Positions 1-7,226 of a stretch of DNA of 9,217 nucleotides are shown piece after piece. The stretch comes from Chloroflexota bacterium (GTDB taxonomy: Bacteria > Chloroflexota > Limnocylindria > Limnocylindrales > CSP1-4), in contig JACCYW010000021.1 in the NCBI GenBank assembly GCA_013696275.1, positions 1-9,217 of the forward strand. The letters run 5' to 3'. The position numbers and the translations under genes were made by a program. How positions within the stretch are numbered: the first letter of the stretch is position 1; the number at the start of each line of letters is the position of its first letter. The notes under the pieces were generated by a model, which was not told where the DNA came from, did no database searches, and was given only the letters and a program-made list of their open reading frames with translations.

Positions 1-2840
1 ATGCCGATGACCTCGCCGGTGGAGCGCATGCTGGGCCCGAGCACCGGGTCGACGCCGACCAGCTTGCCGCCCGAGAAGACCGGCGCCTTGACGGCCACGA
101 ACGGGGGTGGAGTGGACAACCCCCCCGGCCAGCCGAGTCCAGCCAGCGACTCGCCCATGGCCACGTGTGTCGCCAGCCCGACCATCGGGATGCCCGTCAC
201 CTTGGAGAGGAACGGCACGGTGCGTGATGCTCGCGGGTTGACCTCGATGAGATAGACGCCGTCGTCGCGGATGATGAACTGGGCGTTCACCAGTCCTCGG
301 GCGCCGACAGCGAGCGATACCCGTGTCATGGCCGCCACGACAAGCGTCTGATCGGTCTCGGTCACGTGCTGCGGCGGGAAGATGCCGATCGAGTCACCAG
401 AGTGGACACCGGCTCGCTCGACGTGCTCGATGAGGCCCGGGATGAGGACCACCTCGCCGTCGCAGATAGCGTCCACATCCAGCTCCAGACCCTCCAGGTA
501 GGCGTCGATGCGTACCGGTCGCTCATCAGAGACGATGGTCGCTGCGATCAGTTGACGGGCCAGGTCGTCGGGACCGAAGGAGACGTCGATGGCCAGCCCG
601 CCGATGACGTACGACGGACGCACCAGGACCGGGTAACCCAGTCGCTCCGCCACGACGAGTGCCTCGTGTACCGAAGTGGCGATGCCGCCTTCTGGCTGAG
701 GGATGCCCAGCCGCTCGACGATGCCCGCGAAACGGGTCCGCTCTTCGGCCCGCTCGATGATCTCGGGATCGAGCCCTGGAAGCGGCACGCCCGCACCGGC
801 CAGGGCCTCGGCCAGACCGAGCGGGGTCTGCCCGCCGAAGGCGATCAGGGCCGGCAGCGGCACCCCGCCAGGTTCCGACTCGGCGGCCACCACCTCCAGC
901 ACGCTCTCGGCGTCGAGCGGCTCGAAGTAGAGCCTGGTCGAAGCGTCGAAATCGGTCGACACCGTCTCAGGGTTGGAGTTGATCATGACCGCGCCGATGC
1001 CCTGCTCACGCAAGGCGTCGGCGGCTCGGACGGCGCAGTAGTCGAACTCGATGCCTTGCCCGATGCGGATCGGCCCTGACCCGATGACGAGGGCGGCCGG
1101 CCGCGGCACCGGATCGGCTTCGGGTGGCGATCGCCAGGCTGCGTACGTGGCGTAGAAGTAGGGCGTCTCGGCAGCGAACTCGGCGGCGCACGTGTCGACC
1201 ATCGCGAAGCCTGGTCGCAGCCCGAGGTCCTTACGCCGGCCAGCGATGGCGGCCTCACCGAGCCCGCTCAGTGCGCCGATGTCGCGGTCGGAGAAGGCGG
1301 CTCGCTTGGCGGATATCAAGAGGCCATCGCTGAGTCCGCTGGAGTCTCGGCGCAATTCGGTCTCCAGTCCGATCAGACGCGCCATCTCGGCCACGAACCA
1401 GGGCGTGATGCCGGTCGCGGCCACGATGTCGGTCTGTGGCACGCCCCGACGGAGACAGGCGAAGAGCCGCCAGAGGCGCGTATCCGAGGGGCGCAGGAAC
1501 TCCTCCAGACCAGCTCCATCGGCGGCCGCGATGACACCTTCCCAGGTGGGATCCTCGGACAGCAGCCCCGCGCCGGCCTGCTCCAGACCTCGGATGGCCT
1601 TGTTGAGGGCAGCCCCGAAGGTCCTGTCGATGGCCATCACCTCGCCGGTCGCCTTCATCTGGCTGCCCAGCTGGCGGTCGGCAGCGGGGAATTTGTCGAA
1701 CGGGAAGCGTGGCAGCTTGACCACGACATAGTCGAGCGCCGGCTCGAATGCAGCCACCGTCGTGCGCGTGATGGCGTTGGGGATCTCGGCCAGGCGGCGA
1801 CCGACCGCTATCTGGGCCGCGACACGAGCGATGGGATAGCCGGTCGCCTTGGAGGCCAGCGCCGACGAACGTGAGACGCGCGGGTTGACCTCGATGACGG
1901 CGTATTCGGACGAGTCGGGTGAGAGCGCGAATTGGACGTTGCAGCCGCCCTCCACGCCGAGTGCCCGGATGATGCGCAGCGCCGCTGAGCGCAGGCGCTG
2001 ATGGACTCGATCAGGCAATGTCTGGACCGGCGCGACGACGATGGAATCACCGGTGTGGACGCCCAACGGGTCGACGTTCTCCATCGAACAGACGCAGATG
2101 CAGGTGTCATCGGCGTCACGCATCACCTCGTACTCGATTTCCTGCCAGCCGGCCAGATACCGCTCCACCATCACCTGGCCGATGGGGCTGATCCGCAGCC
2201 CGGCTCTCACGCGCTCGCGGTATCCGGCGCGGTCGACCACGATGCCGCCGCCCGTACCACCCAGCGTGAAGGCCGGACGGAGCACCGCCGGCAAGCCGAT
2301 GGCTGCCAGCGCCCGGCCCGCCGCCAGATCGCGCTCTGCGTCCGATGCACCCTCGACGATGGCCGATGGAGCGAACGGCTGGTCCAGTGCCTCGAGCAGG
2401 CGCCTGAAACGCTGTCGATCCTCGGCCATCTCGATGGCCTCCACAGACGTCCCCAGAAGTCGGGCGCCATAGCGCTCGAGGATGCCAGCCTTGGACGCCT
2501 CGATGGCCAGGTTGAGGGCCGTCTGACCGCCCAGCCCGGCCAATACCCCGTCGACCCTCTCCCGTTCCAGGATGGCCGCCACCGACTGCACCGTCAGCGG
2601 CTCCAGGTAGACAGCGTCAGCCACGCCCGGGTCGGTCATGATCGTCGCCGGGTTGGGGTTGAGCAGGATGGTCCGGATGCCCTCTTCGCGCAGGGCTCGA
2701 CAGGCCTGCGTGCCGGCATAGTCGAATTCGGCGGCCTGGCCGATGACGACGGGACCAGAACCCAGGATGAGCACGCTTCGTGGAGGAGACGGATCGGACG
2801 CCTCGCGGGCTGGCGTCCCCGTCGCGAAGCGCGCCACCAC
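1..2840 (-). CDS. carB: Carbamoyl-phosphate synthase large subunit, 3' end cut by window edge
   Basis: CarB makes carbamoyl phosphate from bicarbonate, two ATP and ammonia channelled from CarA, for arginine and pyrimidine synthesis in the cytoplasm. The frame is open from a GTG at 2840 to the window edge, about 946 of the usual 1,070 residues. Both synthetase halves are visible. The first has a nucleotide-binding start (GSGPVVIGQ, ~28-36), FTLGGTGGG (191-199), SMENVDPLGVHTGDS (252-266) and EVNPRVSRSS (317-326). The second begins with GSGPIRIGQGIEFDY (587-601), then RPSY (741-744), AGVHSGDS and IEVN (865-868). The window ends at STGEVIGM, so the C-terminal MGS-like allosteric domain lies outside. 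The GTG is the first possible start after the upstream TGA, 9 nt away. It gives roughly 14 extra N-terminal residues compared with E. coli, and the nearest GGAGG is about 16 nt upstream, so the start is not firm. Residues 747-751 read GGLAI, where I expect GGRAM. Confidence 0.97.
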   Translation of the reverse strand, partial: MVARFATGTPAREASDPSPPRSVLILGSGPVVIGQAAEFDYAGTQACRALREEGIRTILLNPNPATIMTDPGVADAVYLEPLTVQSVAAILERERVDGVLAGLGGQTALNLAIEASKAGILERYGARLLGTSVEAIEMAEDRQRFRRLLEALDQPFAPSAIVEGASDAERDLAAGRALAAIGLPAVLRPAFTLGGTGGGIVVDRAGYRERVRAGLRISPIGQVMVERYLAGWQEIEYEVMRDADDTCICVCSMENVDPLGVHTGDSIVVAPVQTLPDRVHQRLRSAALRIIRALGVEGGCNVQFALSPDSSEYAVIEVNPRVSRSSALASKATGYPIARVAAQIAVGRRLAEIPNAITRTTVAAFEPALDYVVVKLPRFPFDKFPAADRQLGSQMKATGEVMAIDRTFGAALNKAIRGLEQAGAGLLSEDPTWEGVIAAADGAGLEEFLRPSDTRLWRLFACLRRGVPQTDIVAATGITPWFVAEMARLIGLETELRRDSSGLSDGLLISAKRAAFSDRDIGALSGLGEAAIAGRRKDLGLRPGFAMVDTCAAEFAAETPYFYATYAAWRSPPEADPVPRPAALVIGSGPIRIGQGIEFDYCAVRAADALREQGIGAVMINSNPETVSTDFDASTRLYFEPLDAESVLEVVAAESEPGGVPLPALIAFGGQTPLGLAEALAGAGVPLPGLDPEIIERAEERTRFAGIVERLGIPQPEGGIATSVHEALVVAERLGYPVLVRPSYVIGGLAIDVSFGPDDLARQLIAATIVSDERPVRIDAYLEGLELDVDAICDGEVVLIPGLIEHVERAGVHSGDSIGIFPPQHVTETDQTLVVAAMTRVSLAVGARGLVNAQFIIRDDGVYLIEVNPRASRTVPFLSKVTGIPMVGLATHVAMGESLAGLGWPGGLSTPPPFVAVKAPVFSGGKLVGVDPVLGPSMRSTGEVIG

Positions 2841-2849
2841 GCTATCGGC

Positions 2850-4424
2850 TCAGCAACCTCCGGCCTGCTCCGGCGGCCGGTCTTGGCCGGGGATCTGCGG
2901 ACCCTGGTCGGGTCCCGGCTCGACGGCCGTCCGGGCCGCTTCCCGGACCATCTCGACAGCACCTGGCTTGCGCTGATCGAGCGCGAAGCCGACCTCCGGC
3001 GTCAGGGACAGCCGGCGCGGACGCTCCACATCGCTGAGCAAGCCCAGCAGGGCAGGCACTTCCGAAAGCGGGATGTCGGTCCTTACCAGATCCTTGAGCG
3101 AGCCCAGCAAGTCAGGCAGGTGGGTGATGACGCGGCAGGCAGTCAATTCGTCCTGGAGCGCTCGGAGGAAGATCTGCTGGCGGCCGAGACGGGCATAGTC
3201 GCCGTCCTGATGGCGCGACCTGACATACATCAGGGCTGTGTGGCCATCGAAGTGGTAGCGACCGGCGGGGATATCGACGAGCGGTTCGCTGATGCCGTCC
3301 TCAGCCCGGTAATCCTCGTCGTAGACGCCTTCGGGGATGGTGATGTCGATGCCGCCGACCGCGTCCACCGCACCCACGAAGCCGTTGAGGTTGACCACGA
3401 CGATGCCGTCAAGGGAGAGGCCCAGGAAGGTCTCGACGGCACCGGCCACGGCGCGAAACCCGCGATTCTCCCCACCCGGCCACTCGTCCGGCCGGTCGAG
3501 CGTGTACGTGTATATGGCATTGATGTAGCCGGGGAAGCACAGACAGCCGAAGTTGCCGGCCGTCTCGGCCGGCAGTGGCACGTGATGCAGGTACCGCGGG
3601 ATGGCGATGAGGGCCGAGCGCCCACTGGCGATGTCGACGCTCGCCACATGGATGGCGTCGGGTCGCAGGCCCCACCTGCCCGGACCTTCGTCGGCGCCCA
3701 GCAGCAACACGTCCAGCCGGCCGTTCTCGGCCCAGTAGGGAGTGCCCGGCGGAACCGCCGTCGGACCGCTCGTAGCCGGCGGCGCCTCGCTCGGGCCCTG
3801 GCTCGGCGGGGCACCCTCTGGCACACCGGGGCTGCCTGGCGCCGCAGCCCCCGGCGTGGAGGCCGGCGTCGGCGTCGCGCGGTCGGGCGAAGGTGCTGGC
3901 GTGGACCGACCGCGCATCGGTAGCTGCCCATCGGTAGCGCGGTCATCGGGAAAGACCGCCTGGGTGGTGTCGTAGGCGAGGTAGCTGGCGTAGGCGGCGC
4001 TGCCATGAAGAGCCACATCGGCGACCAGTAACAGCGCCAGACCGGCAGCACTTCCCACCGCCAGACCGGCCGAACGCTTGGCCGGGGATGGGGGCGACGG
4101 ATCGACCCGCGCCAGGCGGTAAGCATCGATGACGGCGAGCGCTCGGTACGCGAGCAGGAACACGTTGATGATGCTGATCCACAGTGCGTACTGCAGGAGC
4201 AGCCCGGCTAGCACCAGCGGGCCGCGCAGGTAGAGCGCTATGAGGACGCCGATGACCACCAGCTGAGGGATGGCGATGATGAGGCCACGTGATCTCCGAC
4301 CGACGAATATCTGCCCCAGGCCGGGTATGAAGAACGAGAGCACGGCTGCCAACACCGCCGAGGGGCGGCGTGGCGATCGCTTGGCCAGCTCCTCGCGCTC
4401 CCCGGTCGTGCCGCGCTCTAGCAT
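2850..4424 (-). CDS. LCP (LytR-CpsA-Psr) family protein with N-terminal PGLGQ multi-TM module, copy 1 (carB-proximal)
   Basis: 524 residues. LCP enzymes move undecaprenyl-linked glycopolymers onto the cell wall outside the membrane. Most have one TM helix; this one has about four hydrophobic segments (~22-42, 46-66, 72-98, 119-140), the first carrying FFIPGLGQIFVG. A Pro/Ala/Ser-rich linker follows (~165-230), then the LCP domain (~235-460). Visible LCP elements are VLLLGADEG, GLRPD (252-256), IPRY (275-278), FPGYINAIY, DGIVVVNLNGF, VGGID and YVRSR (400-404) with a following RQQ. The paired arginines and the Asp of the R-x-D element are kept. However, the usual R-S/T-D-T/S reads RPDA, and the usual IPRD reads IPRY, so activity is less certain than for its paralogue. 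The ATG overlaps the upstream LCP gene's last codons by 7 nt, with no strong Shine-Dalgarno, which suggests translational coupling. The stop is 9 nt before carB and in the same frame. Polymer substrate unknown. Confidence 0.9.
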   Translation of the reverse strand: MLERGTTGEREELAKRSPRRPSAVLAAVLSFFIPGLGQIFVGRRSRGLIIAIPQLVVIGVLIALYLRGPLVLAGLLLQYALWISIINVFLLAYRALAVIDAYRLARVDPSPPSPAKRSAGLAVGSAAGLALLLVADVALHGSAAYASYLAYDTTQAVFPDDRATDGQLPMRGRSTPAPSPDRATPTPASTPGAAAPGSPGVPEGAPPSQGPSEAPPATSGPTAVPPGTPYWAENGRLDVLLLGADEGPGRWGLRPDAIHVASVDIASGRSALIAIPRYLHHVPLPAETAGNFGCLCFPGYINAIYTYTLDRPDEWPGGENRGFRAVAGAVETFLGLSLDGIVVVNLNGFVGAVDAVGGIDITIPEGVYDEDYRAEDGISEPLVDIPAGRYHFDGHTALMYVRSRHQDGDYARLGRQQIFLRALQDELTACRVITHLPDLLGSLKDLVRTDIPLSEVPALLGLLSDVERPRRLSLTPEVGFALDQRKPGAVEMVREAARTAVEPGPDQGPQIPGQDRPPEQAGGC

Positions 4425-5947
4425 CCTGCGGCGGTCGGCTGGGGCGCCCGCGATGGTCGAGCCGATGGATCGGGGATGCCATCACCCTGGCCGATCAAGG
4501 ATGCCGCGAACGCCTCACGGATGGACTCCAGGTTGCCTGGCGCGGAGAGGTCGGAAGGGAAGCCCTCATCAGGCGTCAAGACCACCCGACGCGGGACCCG
4601 GATCCTGCCCGAGAGTTCGATGAGAGCGGGTACTTCACTGAGTGGGATGTCGGTGCGCACGGCATCCTTCAGGGAATCGAGAAGTTCGGGCAGGCGCGGC
4701 AGGATGCGACAGGGCGTGTACTGCAGTCGCGCTGCATGCAGGAAATCCTGTTGGCGGCCCATGCGCCCGTAATCGGAGTCCTGTTGGCGAGAGCGGACGT
4801 AAGCCAGCGCCCGGTGTCCATCCATGTGCTGGATACCGGGCTGGAAGTCGAGGACCTCGAAGGTCCTGCCATCCTCGGCGGCGTAGCGATCGTCATGCAG
4901 CGGGCTGTCGACGTTCATGTCGATGCCGCCCAAGGCATCGACGGTCGTAACGAAGCCGTTGAGATCGACCACCACGATGCCGTCGAGTTCGATCTGGAAG
5001 ATCTCTTCGATGGCTCCTGAGATGGCCAGGTAGCCGCGATTTTCGCCACCCGGGAATGTCTCTGGAGACTGGATCGCGGCCGTGAAGAGAGCGTTCAAGA
5101 GCCCAGGGAAGCAACGGCATGAGAAAGCCTCAGCGACCCCGGCAGGCAGCGGAGCGCGGTATGCATTGCGCGGGATGCCCGTCAGGGCCGATCGGCCGGT
5201 GGCCAGATCGACGCTCAATACCAGCATCGTGTCGGTGCGCAAGCCGGTCCTGCCAGGGCCTGCATCAGCTCCGATCAGGAAGATGTCCAGGCGCCCGTTC
5301 TGCGCCCAGTACGATGTCCCTGGTGCGATGGGCGTCGCTGAGGGATCCACCGTCGCCGGCGGCGCCGTGGCTTCCGGGGTCGGACTGGCCGTAGCTCCCG
5401 GCTCCAGGGTCGGCCCGAGCGTCGCGCTCGGGCCGGGCGTCATGGTCGGTCCTGATGGGCTACCGGGCGGCGGCGTGGGACAGCCTCGGGTGGGCAGCTC
5501 GCCGCCGGCTTCGCAGTCACGAAAGACAGCACTGGTGGCGACCGAGGCTCTGTAGCTGACGAATGCCGCGGCGCCGTGCAGCGCTACGTCGGCGATGAGC
5601 AGCAGCCCCAGCACGACCGCGGCGCCCGCCGTGCCGGCACCCCGGCGATCCGCCGGCCGGGCCACTAACAGGTAAGCGTCGATGACCGCGAAGGCCCTGT
5701 ACGCGAGAAGCAGGACGTTGATGACGGCGATGGCCAGCGCCTGCTCGAAGAGTACGCCGGTGAGCACCAGCGGGCCACGCACGTACAAGCCGACCAGGAT
5801 GGCGATGACGACGATCTGAGGGATGGCGAGGAGGAGGCCGCGCAACAGTCGCCCGGCGTAGATCTGCCCGAGTCCAGGTATGAAGAAAGAGAGGATGGCC
5901 GCGGCCGCAGCCGAGCGGCGCGTCTGGGGCGCCGGCATATGGGTCAT
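4418..5947 (-). CDS. LCP (LytR-CpsA-Psr) family protein with N-terminal PGLGQ multi-TM module, copy 2 (carA-proximal)
   Basis: 509 residues, a tandem paralogue of the next gene with the same architecture. It has hydrophobic segments at ~12-32, 36-55, 60-90 and 107-131, starting with LSFFIPGLGQIYAG, then a Pro/Thr/Ala-rich linker (~155-212) and the LCP domain (~218-450). LCP elements are IFLIGADAG, the canonical GLRTDT (235-240), IPRN (258-261, usually IPRD), CFPGLLNAL, DGIVVVDLNGF, LGGID and YVRSR (383-387) with RQQ (398-400). The R-x-D and R-x-R residues used for metal and pyrophosphate-lipid binding in the family are present, so a wall-polymer transferase is a fair inference; the polymer is unknown. 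The ATG at 5947 shares ATGA with the carA stop (4-nt overlap). A GGAG (5953-5956) sits 5 nt upstream, supporting this start. The gene ends in a TAG that overlaps the following ATG. Two extra cysteines (C145, C156) lie in the linker region and are absent from the paralogue. Confidence 0.92.
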   Translation of the reverse strand: MTHMPAPQTRRSAAAAAILSFFIPGLGQIYAGRLLRGLLLAIPQIVVIAILVGLYVRGPLVLTGVLFEQALAIAVINVLLLAYRAFAVIDAYLLVARPADRRGAGTAGAAVVLGLLLIADVALHGAAAFVSYRASVATSAVFRDCEAGGELPTRGCPTPPPGSPSGPTMTPGPSATLGPTLEPGATASPTPEATAPPATVDPSATPIAPGTSYWAQNGRLDIFLIGADAGPGRTGLRTDTMLVLSVDLATGRSALTGIPRNAYRAPLPAGVAEAFSCRCFPGLLNALFTAAIQSPETFPGGENRGYLAISGAIEEIFQIELDGIVVVDLNGFVTTVDALGGIDMNVDSPLHDDRYAAEDGRTFEVLDFQPGIQHMDGHRALAYVRSRQQDSDYGRMGRQQDFLHAARLQYTPCRILPRLPELLDSLKDAVRTDIPLSEVPALIELSGRIRVPRRVVLTPDEGFPSDLSAPGNLESIREAFAASLIGQGDGIPDPSARPSRAPQPTAAGC

Positions 5948-7053
5948 GGGTGCTCCAGTTGCGGATGCGCGCGGACCCGTGCCTCGAAGCGGTCAAAGAC
6001 GTCGCCAGCGTCCCATGGTCCAGGCGAGCCTTCCGGATGGTACTGCACGGTCTCGACAGGGCGTGTCAGGTGGCGCAATCCCTCCACCGACCCGTCGTTG
6101 AGATCGCGCTGGCTGACCACGAACCCGCTGCCCGGCGGGAGTGACGCAGCCACCACCTCCACCTCATGATTCTGGGCGGTCATGAGGACGCGGCCGGTAT
6201 CGAGATCCTGTACCGGGTGGTTCGCGCCGTGGTGCCCGAAGGCGAGCCGCTGCGTCTGGGCACCGGCGGCGCGGGCGACGATCTGGTGCCCGAGGCAGAT
6301 GCCAAGGAGCGGTCGACCAGCGGCTATGACCGCCGCCGCGAGTGCCACGGGACCGGCCAGACGCGCCGGATCACCGGGACCGGGCGACAGCACCACGCCA
6401 GCGATGCCAGGCTGCAGGACCTCGCTGGCTGACGCACTGTGGGGCACTATCCGACATCTCATGCCGCGCGCCACCAGCCCGGTCACGATGCCCGCCTTCA
6501 TGCCCATGTCGATGACCGCCACGGTGGGACCGGCCGACCCCACTTCGCTCATCCGTTCGACCGACACCTGGCCAACGAAGTCCTGATCCTCCCAGCGGGG
6601 CGACCTACGGGCCTGCTGGATGGCAGAGGTCTGGTCAAGCTCCCCGGGCGCCGTGATGATGGCCCGCTGTGAGCCGGTGCGGCGAAGGCGACGCGCCAAT
6701 GCCCGCGTGTCGACACCGCAGATGGCGGGTACTCCCCGGGCGCCAAGGACATCCACGAGCTGACATCCATGGGCTGCCCCGGCAGCGCGCGTGGCGTGAG
6801 CGACGATGAGGCCCCTCAGCCACGGGCGGTGGGATTGGTCGTCGCCGACGATGGTGCCGTGGTTGCCGATGAGCGGGGCGGTCATGACCACGAGCTGGCC
6901 GGCGTACGACGGATCGGTGCAGATCTCCTGGTACCCGGTCGCGCTGGTATTCACCACCAGGTCGCCCAGAGCAGCGATCGGCGCGCCGAATGAGTGGCCC
7001 CCGAACGCGGTCCCGTCCTCAAGGCAGAGCAAGGCCGGGCCACGGCTGGGCAA
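5944..7053 (-). CDS. carA: Carbamoyl-phosphate synthase small subunit (glutamine amidotransferase)
   Basis: CarA hydrolyses glutamine and passes ammonia to CarB. The 369 residues are near the normal family length. The N-terminal CPSase small-chain domain (1-~165) shows ALLCLEDGT, NTSATGYQEICTDPSYAG (~35-52), PLIGNHG and GVDTR (113-117). The class I glutamine amidotransferase domain (~175-360) has VVLSPGPGDP (~220-229), the nucleophile elbow GICLGHQ with Cys253, GANHPV, and the HPE element (H339, E341). The catalytic Cys-His-Glu set is intact. The start is a TTG at 7053 that puts the protein just ahead of the conserved ALLCLEDG; no ATG or GTG occurs in frame upstream within the leader, and the ribosome site is weak. 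The stop TGA overlaps the ATG of the next gene (ATGA). The next genes are two LCP proteins and then carB, so the usual carA-carB adjacency is broken. A structured leader precedes it. Confidence 0.96.
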   Translation of the reverse strand: MPSRGPALLCLEDGTAFGGHSFGAPIAALGDLVVNTSATGYQEICTDPSYAGQLVVMTAPLIGNHGTIVGDDQSHRPWLRGLIVAHATRAAGAAHGCQLVDVLGARGVPAICGVDTRALARRLRRTGSQRAIITAPGELDQTSAIQQARRSPRWEDQDFVGQVSVERMSEVGSAGPTVAVIDMGMKAGIVTGLVARGMRCRIVPHSASASEVLQPGIAGVVLSPGPGDPARLAGPVALAAAVIAAGRPLLGICLGHQIVARAAGAQTQRLAFGHHGANHPVQDLDTGRVLMTAQNHEVEVVAASLPPGSGFVVSQRDLNDGSVEGLRHLTRPVETVQYHPEGSPGPWDAGDVFDRFEARVRAHPQLEHP

Positions 7054-7129
7054 GCGCGGATCCAGGACAGCCTCGACCGGCGGTATCCAAGGCGGTGCCT
7101 GGGCCGGCTCCTCGGAGAGGGAACCAAGA

Positions 7130-7159
7130 GGACCACCGTCCGGCGGGGATCGGTGGTCC
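7130..7159 (-). other. Perfect 9-bp stem-loop in the carA leader
   Basis: On the carA strand GGACCACCG pairs perfectly with CGGTGGTCC across a 12-nt loop. An outer arm may form between the segments at 7182-7191 and 7116-7125 (8 Watson-Crick pairs, one G-U, one U-U mismatch), which would place this hairpin inside a longer structure. The sequence after the stem (TCTTGGTTCCC) is pyrimidine-rich but has no clean U run. It is therefore not a textbook intrinsic terminator; it could be an attenuator-like or stabilising element. Confidence 0.55.
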
Positions 7160-7186
7160 AGGTGCAGATTCAGATTCGTCGGGATC

Positions 7187-7193
7187 CCTCCTT
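7187..7193 (-). promoter_or_regulatory. Consensus Shine-Dalgarno AAGGAGG with no conventional start codon after it
   Basis: AAGGAGG is fully complementary to the usual 16S rRNA tail. The next 15 nt on this strand contain no ATG, GTG or TTG; only ACG (7 nt away) and CTG (13 nt away) are in frame with carA. The frame from here to the carA TTG at 7053 is open, so an N-terminally extended CarA from a rare start is formally possible. Conservation of CarA argues for the TTG. Confidence 0.4.
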
Positions 7194-7195
7194 GC

Positions 7196-7226
7196 CCGGC
7201 CTCACAGGGCCAGCTTCCGGCCTCAC
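7196..7226. repeat. 10-bp direct repeat CCGGCCTCAC, 21-bp period
   Basis: Copies at 7196-7205 and 7217-7226 are identical and their starts are 21 bp apart, two helical turns. The right copy overlaps an inverted repeat TCCGG-N5-CCGGA (7216-7230). Their place ahead of carA suits a regulator binding site. The same spacing also keeps the reading frame of the small leader ORF, so chance or coding constraint cannot be excluded. Confidence 0.4.

Noticed and set aside
366..1079. 237-codon plus-strand open frame
   Set aside because: Antisense shadow of the second synthetase half of carB; no domain-like sequence.
2001..3923. 640-codon plus-strand open frame
   Set aside because: It is antisense to carB and the adjacent LCP gene, whose conserved motifs fix the minus strand; the peptide is low-complexity, rich in Arg, Asp and Gly, with no recognisable motif. 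Long antisense frames are common in GC-rich DNA.
3742..3940. Tandem repeat in the LCP linkers (also 5340-5500)
   Set aside because: It is compositional bias for Pro, Ala, Thr and Ser codons in a disordered linker, without a fixed unit.
7130..7159. Intrinsic terminator for the upstream gene
   Set aside because: The hairpin is strong but is not followed by a U run and lies about 130 nt after the stop, so it is listed as a leader stem-loop instead.
7116..7159. T-box riboswitch (GGTGGT and GGTTCC pieces)
   Set aside because: Only fragments resemble the antiterminator consensus; no specifier stem or full T-box sequence is present.
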